Of a stretch of DNA of 47,298 nucleotides, positions 1-8,168 are shown piece after piece; position 1 is the first letter of the stretch; each line of letters begins with the position of its first letter. The notes under the pieces were generated by a model that saw only the letters and a list, made by a program, of their open reading frames with translations, made no database searches and had not been told where the DNA came from. The position numbers and the translations under genes were made by a program. Source of the DNA: JADHLJ01 sp038118725. GTDB lineage: Bacteria; Pseudomonadota; Alphaproteobacteria; Thalassobaculales; Thalassobaculaceae. The stretch is taken from assembly GCA_038118725.1 (NCBI GenBank), contig JAYOIK010000035.1, positions 1 through 47,298 on the forward strand, written 5' to 3'.

Positions 1-65
1 TCAGCTGGGAGAGCATCTCGTTTACACCGAGAGGGTCGGCGGTTCGATCCCGTCAGCGCCCACCA
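1..65 (+). tRNA. tRNA-Val (anticodon TAC), 5' end outside the window
   Basis: Only the part from the D-arm onward is inside the window. The anticodon stem TCTCG/CGAGA encloses the loop TTTACAC, giving anticodon TAC, which reads GUA valine codons. A T-arm with GGTTCGATCC follows, then the 3' acceptor strand GCGCCC, discriminator A and an encoded CCA (63-65). The 84-bp direct repeat described below starts within this CCA. Confidence 0.93.
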
Positions 66-147
66 CCGCGCTTTCGAAAGAAAGCGCGCAACAGATTACA
101 TATGTTACAGGGCGTCAGTGGATTGCCCGGCAAGCCGCGAAAGCCCT
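64..147. repeat. 84-bp direct repeat, copy 1, with a GAAA-capped hairpin
   Basis: Positions 64-147 recur at 177-260 with a single difference (G134 versus T247). Each copy opens with a perfect 8-bp hairpin, GCGCTTTC and GAAAGCGC closed by a GAAA tetraloop (68-87 here). Copy 1 begins inside the CCA of tRNA-Val, so it is likely part of the tRNA's primary transcript. No T-run directly follows the hairpin; a short one lies at about 160-164. Confidence 0.9.
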
Positions 148-176
148 CTCGGCTCGGACATTTTTCAGAGCCCAGG

Positions 177-260
177 CACCGCGCTTTCGAAAGAAAGCGC
201 GCAACAGATTACATATGTTACAGGGCGTCAGTGGATTGCCCGGCAATCCGCGAAAGCCCT
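177..260. repeat. 84-bp direct repeat, copy 2
   Basis: This second copy lies 113 bp downstream of copy 1 and carries one mismatch (position 247). It keeps the GCGCTTTC-GAAA-GAAAGCGC hairpin at 181-200 and the palindromic core ACATATGT. Immediately downstream, at about 275-293, is a further imperfect hairpin (CCGG arms) without a T-run. Confidence 0.9.
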
Positions 261-318
261 GTTAGTTGGATTTTCCCGGACACCAGTGCCGGGCGCCAAA
301 AACCGCGCGTTTATCGCG

Positions 319-726
319 TCAGACTTGGCGACCGTTCATGATCGCGTAATTGTACAAGGCCTGGATATCCGCGCGAATCGACGGGGTGAGGCGGCCCTGG
401 GCAATCGCCTGGGCATAATCCCGCAGATCCCGGCGCGTGTCCGAGGAAACGTTCGGGCTTGCCATGAGAGCTTGAACCATCTCCCTCGGGCTTGCCGCTC
501 CGAGGGACTTCGGAGCGTTGCCATCCCCGCCCGGAGCCATCGAATCGACGCCGACCACCCGTGTCGGCAATAGTTTTCTCGGTAGAACGATATCCCGCCA
601 GTCGAGGCCGTGGGTGTTCAGGATCCGGCTGATCGCGCCGATGGCGTTCAGAACCTCGCCGTCATTGCTGCTTGAGAGCATGCCGAGGAGCTTAAGCAGG
701 CGGTCATAGTCTTCCTGGGTAATCAT
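319..726 (-). CDS. small protein of unknown function
   Basis: This encodes a 135-residue soluble protein that I do not recognise with certainty. The N-terminal half (residues 1-48) is a predicted helical region with two leucine-rich stretches and a run close to HGLDWRDIV. Such a motif is seen in small alphaproteobacterial and phage proteins that resemble the DUF2786 N-terminus (family recollection, not a search). The C-terminal half (residues 80-135) is another helical segment. The ATG at 726 is chosen over an upstream TTG because GGAG lies 5-6 bases before it. It is a lone minus-strand gene between two tRNA genes, with no obvious operon partner. Codon use is like that of its neighbours. The coding call is reasonably firm; the function is unknown. 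Confidence 0.72.
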   Translation of the reverse strand: MITQEDYDRLLKLLGMLSSSNDGEVLNAIGAISRILNTHGLDWRDIVLPRKLLPTRVVGVDSMAPGGDGNAPKSLGAASPREMVQALMASPNVSSDTRRDLRDYAQAIAQGRLTPSIRADIQALYNYAIMNGRQV

Positions 727-855
727 CAAGACTCCATCGATGATCGCGGCAATGTTGGCACCTCGGCAATTCTAGCACGAATGCCGGCGCGTAGCCCTCG
801 CGGGCCGATGATCGGGGCCGGAGAAGAAAAAAGCGGTCCGGGCGCGCGTGCTCGC

Positions 856-884
856 TTGACACCCGCGAGGTGGCTTAGTAAATG
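856..884 (+). promoter_or_regulatory. putative sigma-70 type promoter for tRNA-Asp
   Basis: A perfect TTGACA hexamer at 856-861 is followed after 17 bases by the weak -10 TAAATG at 879-884. The tRNA-Asp gene starts about 43 bases further on. The -35 match is strong and the -10 match poor, so the exact start is uncertain. Confidence 0.5.
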
Positions 885-926
885 GTCGCCTCCCGCGAGG
901 GACCGGGCCACAGCGGACCGGAACGC

Positions 927-1003
927 GGGGGTGTAGCTCAGTTGGTTAGAGCGCTGGCCTGTCACGCCAGAGGCCGCGGGTTCGAGTCCCGTCACTCCCG
1001 CCA
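927..1003 (+). tRNA. tRNA-Asp (anticodon GTC)
   Basis: The gene is a complete 77-nt cloverleaf. The acceptor GGGGGTG pairs with CACTCCC, with one G-T wobble. The D-arm contains GCTCAGTTGGTTAGAGC. The anticodon stem CTGGC/GCCAG encloses CTGTCAC (anticodon GTC at 961-963). The T-arm contains GGGTTCGAGTCCC. The discriminator is G and the CCA is encoded (1001-1003). Confidence 0.97.
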
Positions 1004-1113
1004 TTTTCCCCCTTTATCATCCTTCCGCGATTCGCCGCTCGGACCATGCCATCATGGTGCTGAAGATATTGGCATAAGCATCGGTTTTCGTGGAGTTTAG
1101 CGCGCGGGCGGGG

Positions 1114-1142
1114 TTTTATTGCCCGGCGTTGCGAACTATAGT
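1114..1142 (+). promoter_or_regulatory. candidate promoter of the nuo operon
   Basis: The hexamer TATAGT at 1137-1142 matches five of six -10 consensus bases and lies 130 bases upstream of nuoA. The -35 position (1114-1119, TTTTAT) is a poor match. This is the best promoter-like site in the 268-base gap between tRNA-Asp and nuoA; otherwise that gap contains nothing I recognise. Confidence 0.35.
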
Positions 1143-1271
1143 GATGACGCCGGTCTCGGTCGTGTTTCCACGCGACGATCCCGGCGCGTCCGCGACCCTC
1201 TTCCAAGAGGGCGGCGGTTGAATTCGAAATCCGTGGCGCGGGGGCGCCATGGAAGAGGGGCAGGGGATGCG

Positions 1272-1637
1272 ATGACGGCGCTTCTTCAGGAATATCTACC
1301 GATCTTGATCTTCATCGGGATCGCGGTCGGGATGGCGATCGCAATGGTCGCGGCCTCGATGATCATCGCGACTCAAAGACCCGATTCCGAAAAGGTCTCG
1401 GCCTATGAGTGCGGCTTCGAGGCGTTCAACGATTCGCGCGGTCAGTTCGATGTTCGCTTCTATCTGGTGGCGATTCTTTTCATCATCTTCGACCTTGAGG
1501 TGGCGTTTCTGTTTCCCTGGGCGGTCTCTCTCGGCACGACCGGCGTGTTCGGTTTCTGGTCGATGATGGTGTTCCTCGGGGTGCTGACGATCGGCTTCGT
1601 CTACGAATGGAAAAAGGGAGCCCTGGAATGGGAGTAA
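1272..1637 (+). CDS. nuoA: NADH-quinone oxidoreductase subunit A
   Basis: NuoA is a small membrane subunit of complex I at the junction between the peripheral arm and the membrane arm. The 121-residue product has three predicted membrane helices, at about residues 8-30, 62-82 and 88-110. Between helices 1 and 2 is the conserved family loop YECGFEAF, containing the cysteine that reports the active/deactive state in mitochondrial ND3, followed by RFYLVAILFIIFDLE. The reading frame is open from 1119, but the ATG at 1272 is chosen because GGGGCAGGGG lies just upstream and family members begin close to their first helix. It is the first gene of the operon and overlaps nuoB by ten bases. Confidence 0.96.
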   Translation: MTALLQEYLPILIFIGIAVGMAIAMVAASMIIATQRPDSEKVSAYECGFEAFNDSRGQFDVRFYLVAILFIIFDLEVAFLFPWAVSLGTTGVFGFWSMMVFLGVLTIGFVYEWKKGALEWE

Positions 1638-2176
1638 TCACCCCGGACCAAATGCAACGGCCGATTCCGCCGGGCGCCGATCAGGACGCGGTTCTGCGCG
1701 CCGTCGGCGACGAGCTCCAGGAAAAGGGCTTCGTGATCGCCCAGGCGGACAAGCTGTTCAACTGGGCGCGCAGTGGATCGCTCTGGCCGATGACCTTTGG
1801 CCTCGCCTGCTGCGCGGTCGAGATGATGCATTCGGCGGCCAGCCGTTACGACATCGATCGATTCGGCATGGTTTTCCGGCCGAGCCCCCGGCAATCCGAC
1901 GTGATGATCGTCGCCGGCACCCTGACCAACAAGATGGCGCCGGCCCTGCGCAAGGTCTACGACCAGATGGCCGAGCCGCGCTGGGTGCTGTCCATGGGAT
2001 CCTGCGCCAATGGCGGCGGCTATTACCACTATTCCTATTCGGTGGTCCGAGGCTGCGACCGGATCGTTCCGGTCGACGTCTATGTGCCCGGCTGTCCCCC
2101 GACGGCCGAGGCGTTGCTATACGGACTCATGCAGCTCCAGCGTAAAATTCGTCGAACGGGGACGATCGCGCGGTGA
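1628..2176 (+). CDS. nuoB: NADH-quinone oxidoreductase subunit B
   Basis: NuoB carries cluster N2, the last iron-sulfur cluster before quinone, at the interface with NuoD. The 182-residue protein shows the unusual tandem cysteine pair Cys61-Cys62 in GLACCAVEMM, then Cys126 in GSCANGG and Cys156 in VPGCPPTAEALLYG, which together ligate the [4Fe-4S] cluster. The start at 1628 overlaps the end of nuoA and is preceded by AAGGGAG. An in-frame ATG at 1607 is a less likely alternative. The length is normal for the family. The gene is cotranscribed between nuoA and nuoC. Confidence 0.97.
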   Translation: MGVITPDQMQRPIPPGADQDAVLRAVGDELQEKGFVIAQADKLFNWARSGSLWPMTFGLACCAVEMMHSAASRYDIDRFGMVFRPSPRQSDVMIVAGTLTNKMAPALRKVYDQMAEPRWVLSMGSCANGGGYYHYSYSVVRGCDRIVPVDVYVPGCPPTAEALLYGLMQLQRKIRRTGTIAR

Positions 2177-2218
2177 GTAGCTTTCAATCAATCGTAACCC
2201 CGGGAATTCGGAGCGGCC

Positions 2219-2857
2219 ATGCCAAGGGCTGAAGCATCCCAGGCTTTGAAGGATCTGGTCGATTACATCTCGGTCCAGATGGACGAGGCCCTGGTTTCCG
2301 TCGAATGGGCGGGTAACGAGGCGGTGCTGCGCGCCCGACCTCAGTCGGTGCTCAAGGTGCTGCGTTTTCTGCGTGACGATTCGCAGTGCCTGTTCAAGAA
2401 CATGGTCGATCTCTGCGGCGCGGACTATCCCGAGCGCGAGCAGCGGTTGGAGGTCGTCTATAACCTGTTGAGCGTGAGCCATAACCTGCGCATGCGGGTG
2501 AAGGTCTCGACCGACGAGGAAACCCCGGTTCCGTCGTCCAGCGGTCTATTCGCCTCGGCGGAATGGAATGAGCGCGAAGCCTGGGACATGTACGGGATCT
2601 TTTTCTCGGATCACCCGGATCTGCGCCGCATTCTGACGGATTACGGTTTCGAGGGGCACCCGATGCGCAAGGACTTCCCGCTTACCGGGCATGTCGAGGT
2701 GCGCTACGACGACGAGTTGAAGCGGGTGGTCTACGAGCCGGTCAAGCTGACCCAGGATTTCCGAAGCTTTGATTTCCTGAGCCCCTGGGAAGGCGCCCAG
2801 GCGGTGCTCCCCGGTGACGACAAGGCCACCGAGGGCGAAGACGCGGGAGCCGAATGA
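2219..2857 (+). CDS. nuoC: NADH-quinone oxidoreductase subunit C (30 kDa)
   Basis: NuoC is a peripheral-arm subunit of complex I that packs against NuoD, NuoB and NuoI and carries no cofactor. The 212-residue protein contains the family signature NEREAWDMYGIFF followed by HPDLRRILTDYGFEGHP and RKDFPL at about residues 118-152. The C-terminus is an acidic tail without conserved motifs. NuoC and NuoD are separate genes here, unlike the fused nuoCD of enterobacteria. A GGAG lies a few bases before the ATG. The stop codon overlaps the nuoD start (ATGA), implying translational coupling. Confidence 0.96.
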   Translation: MPRAEASQALKDLVDYISVQMDEALVSVEWAGNEAVLRARPQSVLKVLRFLRDDSQCLFKNMVDLCGADYPEREQRLEVVYNLLSVSHNLRMRVKVSTDEETPVPSSSGLFASAEWNEREAWDMYGIFFSDHPDLRRILTDYGFEGHPMRKDFPLTGHVEVRYDDELKRVVYEPVKLTQDFRSFDFLSPWEGAQAVLPGDDKATEGEDAGAE

Positions 2858-4035
2858 TGGCGGAAGTGCAAATCAAGCCGCTGACTCTTAACTTCGGCCC
2901 GCAGCATCCGGCCGCTCATGGCGTGTTGCGCCTGGTCCTTGAGATGGATGGCGAGATCGTCGAACGCGCCGATCCGCATATCGGTTTGCTGCATCGGGGC
3001 ACCGAGAAGCTGATCGAGTACAAGACCTATCTCCAGGCCGTGCCTTATTTCGACCGCCTCGATTATGTGGCGCCGATGTCCCAGGAGCATGCCTATGCCC
3101 TGGCGGTGGAGAAGCTGCTCGGTCTCGAGGTGCCGAAGCGGGGGCAGTATATCCGGGTGCTCTATGCGGAGCTGTCGCGGATTTTGAACCATATCCTCAA
3201 CATCACGACCTTCGCGCTGGATGTCGGAGCGATGACGCCGCTGCTCTGGGGCTTCGAGGAGCGCGAGCATCTGATGGAGTTTTACGAGCGGGCCTGCGGG
3301 GCGCGTCTCCATGCCGCGTATTTCCGCCCGGGCGGCGTGCATCAGGATCTGCCCGCCGGCCTGTTGGACGACATCTCGCGTTGGGCGGAGCAGTTCCCCG
3401 CGGTCGTCGATGACATGGAGGCCTTGCTCACCAATAACCGCATCTTCAAGCAGCGGACCGTCGATATCGGGGTGGTCACCGCCGAGGAGGCCTATAATCT
3501 GGGCTTTACCGGCCCCTGCGTGCGCGCCTCGGGACAGGCCTGGGATCTGCGCAAGTCGCAGCCCTATGACGTCTATGACGAGATGGATTTCGACATTCCC
3601 GTCGGCAAGACCGGGGACTGTTACGCGCGCTATCTGGTGCGGATGGAGGAAATCCGGCAGAGCCTGCGCATCGTCAAGCAATGCATCGCCAATATGCCCG
3701 ACGGTCCGGTGAAGACCACCGATCGCAAGATCGCGCCGCCGCCGCGGGGCGAGATGAAGAAGTCGATGGAGGCGCTGATCCATCACTTCAAGCTCTATAC
3801 CGAGGGTTATCACGTGCCGGCGGGCGAGACCTATACCGCCGTCGAGGCGCCCAAGGGCGAGTTCGGGGTTTATCTGGTCTCGGACGGCACCAACAAACCC
3901 TATCGCTGCAAGATCAGGGCGCCGGGATTCGCGTTCCTGTCGGCCATGGATTTTCTGTCCAAGGGGCACATGCTGGCGGATACGGTCGCCATCATCGGGT
4001 CGCTGGATATCGTTTTCGGGGAGATCGACCGGTGA
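2854..4035 (+). CDS. nuoD: NADH-quinone oxidoreductase subunit D (49 kDa)
   Basis: NuoD forms the quinone-binding cavity of complex I together with NuoB and descends from the large subunit of [NiFe] hydrogenases. The 393-residue product begins with NFGPQHPAAHGVLR, whose conserved histidines contact the quinone head group, and contains GLLHRGTEKL and LSRILNHIL. It ends in the conserved SLDIVFGEIDR. The hydrogenase metal-binding cysteines are absent, as is normal for NuoD. Two adjacent ATGs (2854 and 2857) are possible starts. The 3' end overlaps the nuoE GTG start by four bases. Confidence 0.97.
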   Translation: MMAEVQIKPLTLNFGPQHPAAHGVLRLVLEMDGEIVERADPHIGLLHRGTEKLIEYKTYLQAVPYFDRLDYVAPMSQEHAYALAVEKLLGLEVPKRGQYIRVLYAELSRILNHILNITTFALDVGAMTPLLWGFEEREHLMEFYERACGARLHAAYFRPGGVHQDLPAGLLDDISRWAEQFPAVVDDMEALLTNNRIFKQRTVDIGVVTAEEAYNLGFTGPCVRASGQAWDLRKSQPYDVYDEMDFDIPVGKTGDCYARYLVRMEEIRQSLRIVKQCIANMPDGPVKTTDRKIAPPPRGEMKKSMEALIHHFKLYTEGYHVPAGETYTAVEAPKGEFGVYLVSDGTNKPYRCKIRAPGFAFLSAMDFLSKGHMLADTVAIIGSLDIVFGEIDR

Positions 4036-4709
4036 GTGGCATCGAATTCGCCAAGGATCAGCCGGACAGTTTCGCCTTCACGGCGGAGACCGAGGCCAAG
4101 GCCGACGCGATCATCGCGAAATACCCGCCGGGCCGGCAGGCCAGCGCGGTGATCCCGCTGCTCGACCTGGCCCAGCGCCAGCATGACAACTGGCTGCCCA
4201 AGAAGGCGATTGAGGCGGTGGCCGAGAAGCTCGACATGGCGCCGATCCGGGTGCTCGAGATCGCGACCTTCTACACGATGTTCAATCTGAAGCCGGTCGG
4301 GAAGTACTTCCTTCAGGCGTGCAAGACCACGCCGTGCTGGCTGCGCGGCTCGGATAACGTGATCAAATGCGTCAAGGACAAGCTCGGGATTTCCAATCAC
4401 GAAGCCACCGATGACGGCATGTTCAGCCTGCTGGAGGTTGAGTGCCTCGGAGCCTGCGTCAATGCGCCGATCCTCCAGGTGAACGACGATTTTTACGAGG
4501 ATCTGGACTACGACGCGACCGCCGAACTTCTGGAGGCCTTGAAGCAGGGCAAGCCGCCGCCGCAAGGCTCGATGAAAGGCCGCAACCTTTCCGAAAGCAG
4601 CGCCGGCGCCACGTCACTGACCAGCCTGCGCGAGACCGAGGCGGCCTATGTGCCCAGGCCACCGAAACCGGCGGCCGAGGAAACGCCCCAGGACGGGGGA
4701 GAGAGCTGA
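4032..4709 (+). CDS. nuoE: NADH-quinone oxidoreductase subunit E (24 kDa)
   Basis: NuoE is the thioredoxin-fold subunit holding the off-pathway [2Fe-2S] cluster N1a beside NuoF. Cluster ligands are visible as Cys97 and Cys102 (ACKTTPC) and Cys138 and Cys142 (ECLGACV). The GTG at 4032 overlaps the nuoD stop and gives 225 residues. The frame is open much further upstream, but that part is the out-of-frame shadow of nuoD. The core ends near residue 175. The remaining ~50 residues form a Pro/Ala/Glu-rich tail that is longer than in compact NuoE proteins, and its role is unknown. The stop overlaps the nuoF start (TGATG). Confidence 0.95.
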   Translation: MSGIEFAKDQPDSFAFTAETEAKADAIIAKYPPGRQASAVIPLLDLAQRQHDNWLPKKAIEAVAEKLDMAPIRVLEIATFYTMFNLKPVGKYFLQACKTTPCWLRGSDNVIKCVKDKLGISNHEATDDGMFSLLEVECLGACVNAPILQVNDDFYEDLDYDATAELLEALKQGKPPPQGSMKGRNLSESSAGATSLTSLRETEAAYVPRPPKPAAEETPQDGGES

Positions 4710-6004
4710 TGCTGAGGGACGAGGATCGGATCTTCACCAACCTGTATGGTTGGTTCGACTGGGGCCTGGAGGGCGCGCGTAAGCGCGGCGACTGGAGCAC
4801 GACCAAGCAAATCCTCTCGCAATCGCCGGAGGAAGTCGTCGAACTGGTCAAGGCCTCTGGTTTGCGGGGACGCGGCGGCGCCGGTTTTCCGACCGGCCTC
4901 AAATGGTCCTTCATGCCGAAGGAAGTGGGGGAGCGTCCGCACTACCTGATCGTCAACGCCGACGAGAGCGAGCCCGGTACCTGCAAGGACCGGGAGATCA
5001 TGCGGAACGACCCGCACAAGCTGGTGGAAGGCTGTCTGATCGGCGGCTACGCCATGCGGGCGAGCGCGGCCTATATCTACATTCGCGGTGAGTTCTATAA
5101 CGAGGCGCAGCGCCTGCAAGCCGCCATAGATCAAGCCTACGAGGCTGGATTGATCGGCAAGAACGCCTGCGGTACCGGCTATGACTTCGACGTCATCCTG
5201 CATCGCGGCGCCGGCGCTTATATCTGTGGCGAGGAAACCGCGCTGTTGGAAAGCCTGGAGGGCAAGAAGGGCCAGCCGCGCCTGAAGCCGCCATTTCCCG
5301 CCGCCGTCGGTCTCTATGGCTGTCCGTCGACGGTGAACAATGTCGAGAGCATCGCCGTGGTGCCGGAAATCCTGCGCCGGGGGCCGGAATGGTTCGCCGG
5401 CTTGGGCCGCGAGCGCAATGTCGGCACCAAGCTGTTCTGCATCTCGGGCCACGTGAACAACCCCTGCAATGTCGAGGAAGAGATGGGAATCCCGCTTCGG
5501 GAACTCATCGAAAAGCACGCCGGCGGCGTGATTGGCGGCTGGGACAATCTGCTAGCGGTGATCCCGGGCGGCTCGTCGGTGCGCTGCATACCGAAATCGA
5601 TCTGCGACGATATTCTGATGGACTTCGATTCTCTGATGGCGGTGAAGTCCGGCCTCGGCACGGCCGCGGTCATCGTGATGAACAAGGACACCGACATCAT
5701 CCGCGCGATCACCCGGCTCTCGTATTTCTATCGCCATGAAAGCTGTGGTCAGTGCACGCCGTGCCGCGAGGGAACCGGCTGGATGTGGCGGGTGATGGAA
5801 CGGCTCTGCACCGGCGAGGCCGAGCTCGAGGAGATCGACGCGCTGGAGCAGGTGACCAAGCAGATCGAGGGGCACACGATCTGCGCGCTCGGCGACGCGG
5901 CGGCCTGGCCGATCCAGGGCCTGCTGGCGCATTTCCGGGGCGAGGTCGAGGACCGGATCAAGAAATACAAGGCCGCTAATTCCACCCTCCAGGCGGCGGA
6001 GTGA
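4709..6004 (+). CDS. nuoF: NADH-quinone oxidoreductase subunit F (51 kDa, NADH-binding)
   Basis: NuoF binds NADH and FMN and carries cluster N3; it is the electron entry point of complex I. The 431-residue protein shows the nucleotide-binding glycine loop GRGGAGFPTGLKW (about residues 54-66), the flavin-site segment GAGAYICGEETALLESLEG, and the [4Fe-4S] ligands Cys346, Cys349 and Cys352 in ESCGQCTPCREGT with Cys392 in HTICALGDAAAWP. The start overlaps the nuoE stop by one base, and GGGGGAGAGAG directly upstream is a strong ribosome binding site. The length matches the family, and nothing is missing. Confidence 0.97.
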   Translation: MLRDEDRIFTNLYGWFDWGLEGARKRGDWSTTKQILSQSPEEVVELVKASGLRGRGGAGFPTGLKWSFMPKEVGERPHYLIVNADESEPGTCKDREIMRNDPHKLVEGCLIGGYAMRASAAYIYIRGEFYNEAQRLQAAIDQAYEAGLIGKNACGTGYDFDVILHRGAGAYICGEETALLESLEGKKGQPRLKPPFPAAVGLYGCPSTVNNVESIAVVPEILRRGPEWFAGLGRERNVGTKLFCISGHVNNPCNVEEEMGIPLRELIEKHAGGVIGGWDNLLAVIPGGSSVRCIPKSICDDILMDFDSLMAVKSGLGTAAVIVMNKDTDIIRAITRLSYFYRHESCGQCTPCREGTGWMWRVMERLCTGEAELEEIDALEQVTKQIEGHTICALGDAAAWPIQGLLAHFRGEVEDRIKKYKAANSTLQAAE

Positions 6005-6052
6005 TCGAGGCATGGACGGAACACGCGCGAACGCGATGGCTTGGGGGACGCA

Positions 6053-8134
6053 ATGCCGAAGCTGACGGTTGACGGGATCGAGGTCGAGGTACCGCCGGGG
6101 TCGTCCGTGCTGCAGGCCTGCGAGGCCGCGGGCAAGGAGATCCCTCGGTTCTGTTATCATGAGCGGTTGTCGATCGCCGGCAACTGTCGGATGTGTCTGG
6201 TCGAGGTCAAGCCCGGGCCGCCGAAACCCCAGGCGAGCTGCGCGCTGCCGGCCGGCGACAACCAGGAAGTCTTCACCGATAGCGAGATGGTCAAGAAGGC
6301 CCGTCACGGGGTGATGGAGTTCCTGCTGATCAACCATCCGCTGGATTGCCCGATCTGCGACCAGGGCGGCGAGTGCGATCTTCAGGATCAGGCGCTCGGT
6401 TACGGCCATCACTCCAGCCGCTATGACGAGAACAAGCGGGCCGTGGACGACAAGCATATGGGGCCGCTGATCAAGACGATCATGACCCGGTGCATTCATT
6501 GCACCCGCTGCGTGCGCTTCTCGACCGAGGTCGCCGGCGTCACCGACATGGGGATGCTGGGGCGCGGCGAGGACGCCGAGATCACGACCTATCTTGAAAA
6601 GGCGCTGGATTCGGAGCTTTCCGGCAATGTCATCGACCTTTGTCCGGTCGGCGCGCTGACTTCCAAGCCCTATGCCTTCGTCTCCCGTCCTTGGGAGTTG
6701 AAGAAGACCGAAACCATCGACGTCATGGACGCGCTCGGCGCCAATATCCGGGTCGACGCTCGGGGCTCCGAGGTTCTGCGGGTGCTTCCCCGGCTGCATG
6801 ACGACGTCAACGAGGAATGGATTTCGGACAAGACCCGCTTCGCCTGTGACGGCTTGAAGCGCCAGCGCCTAGACCGGCCCTATATCCGCCGTGACGGCAA
6901 GCTGGTGGCCGCGAGCTGGCCGGAAACCTTGTCGGCGGTGGCCGAAAAGATGAAGGGCCTGTCGGGCGAACAGATGGCGGCGGTCGCCGGTGACCTCTGT
7001 GACGCGGAGTCAATGTTCGCGCTGAAGCAGCTGATGGCCTCGCTCGGTTCGACCAATATCGACTGCCGCCAGGACGGCGCCAAGCTCGATGCCTCGACGC
7101 GGGCGAGCTATCTGTTCAACAGCACCATCGCCGGGATCGAGGACGCGGACGCGATCCTGCTGATCGGCACCAATCCCCGCACCGAGGCGCCGGTGCTGAA
7201 CGCGCGGATCCGCAAGCGTTGGCTGGAGGGCGGCCTGTCGGTCGGCTTGGTCGGCATGCCGGCGGATCTGACCTACAAGGTCGAGACACTGGGCGCCGGC
7301 GCGCAAACTCTTAAGGAAATCGCCGATGGCGGCCACGCTTTCGCCGAAGTGCTGAAGAACGCCAAGCGTCCGATGCTGATCCTCGGCATGGCGGCGCTGA
7401 CCCGCGAGGACGGGGCCGCGGTTCTGGCCATGGCGAAGGCCATCGCCGACGGTACCGGCATGATCCAAGCGGCCGGCGAGGATGGCGAGGCGTGGAACGG
7501 CTTTAACGTCCTGCATACCGCGGCCAGCCGTGTCGCCGGCCTCGACATGGGCTTCACGCCGGGCGCGGACGGCAAGGATGTCGCGGCGATCCAAGTCGGC
7601 GCGGCCTCCGGTGATATCAAGCTGGTCTATCTGCTCGGCGCCGATGAGATGGACGTCTCGGGGCTCGGCAACGCCTTCGTGGTCTATCAGGGCCATCACG
7701 GCGACGCCGGCGCGCACCGGGCCGATGTCATCCTGCCGGGCGCCGCCTATACGGAAAAGGACGGTCTCTACGTCAATACAGAGGGGCGCTCGCAGATGGC
7801 GCTTCAGGCATCCTTCCCGCCGGGCGAGGCGCGCGAGGATTGGAAGATCCTGCGGGCGCTGTCCGAGGCCGCGGGCAAGACCCTGGCCTACAACACCCTT
7901 GAGGCTCTGCGGGAGGCACTGTTCGCCGCGCATCCGAGCTTTGCCGCCATCGACCAGGTCGAGGCGGCGGACTGGGGTGATTTCGGCGCGGCGGGCGAGA
8001 CCTCGGACACGCCGTTTGGACAGGCGATCGAGAACTTCTACATGACCGACCCGATCAGCCGCTGTTCGGCGGTCATGGCCGAATGCACGGAAACCTTCGC
8101 CGCGAAGGGCGAGCGCACGGGGACGGAGGGATGA
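6053..8134 (+). CDS. nuoG: NADH-quinone oxidoreductase subunit G (75 kDa)
   Basis: NuoG conducts electrons through the peripheral arm. The 693-residue protein has an N-terminal 2Fe-2S ferredoxin domain (CYHERLSIAGNCRMC), then the His/Cys ligands of N5 (HPLDCPICDQGGEC) and the four cysteines of N4 (CIHCTRC plus LCPVGAL), all before about residue 205. A molybdopterin-oxidoreductase-like domain follows, which in NuoG is structural. I see no extra N7 cysteine motif of the kind found in some bacteria. The ATG at 6053 is preferred over a TTG at 6041 because GGGGGA sits 5-6 bases before it. The C-terminal third is the least conserved part. Confidence 0.96.
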   Translation: MPKLTVDGIEVEVPPGSSVLQACEAAGKEIPRFCYHERLSIAGNCRMCLVEVKPGPPKPQASCALPAGDNQEVFTDSEMVKKARHGVMEFLLINHPLDCPICDQGGECDLQDQALGYGHHSSRYDENKRAVDDKHMGPLIKTIMTRCIHCTRCVRFSTEVAGVTDMGMLGRGEDAEITTYLEKALDSELSGNVIDLCPVGALTSKPYAFVSRPWELKKTETIDVMDALGANIRVDARGSEVLRVLPRLHDDVNEEWISDKTRFACDGLKRQRLDRPYIRRDGKLVAASWPETLSAVAEKMKGLSGEQMAAVAGDLCDAESMFALKQLMASLGSTNIDCRQDGAKLDASTRASYLFNSTIAGIEDADAILLIGTNPRTEAPVLNARIRKRWLEGGLSVGLVGMPADLTYKVETLGAGAQTLKEIADGGHAFAEVLKNAKRPMLILGMAALTREDGAAVLAMAKAIADGTGMIQAAGEDGEAWNGFNVLHTAASRVAGLDMGFTPGADGKDVAAIQVGAASGDIKLVYLLGADEMDVSGLGNAFVVYQGHHGDAGAHRADVILPGAAYTEKDGLYVNTEGRSQMALQASFPPGEAREDWKILRALSEAAGKTLAYNTLEALREALFAAHPSFAAIDQVEAADWGDFGAAGETSDTPFGQAIENFYMTDPISRCSAVMAECTETFAAKGERTGTEG

Positions 8135-8168
8135 TGCCAGAACCGTTTGTGAAAAGGCGGGTGGAACG

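Noticed and set aside
102..573. Two overlapping plus-strand frames across the 84-bp repeats
   Set aside because: They translate the repeated DNA in different frames, start inside the tRNA trailer and overlap a better-supported minus-strand gene.
2731..3969. Long minus-strand open frame (412 codons) opposite nuoD
   Set aside because: It is a high-GC shadow of nuoD, with no domain, no ribosome binding site and a His/Arg-rich composition typical of antisense frames.
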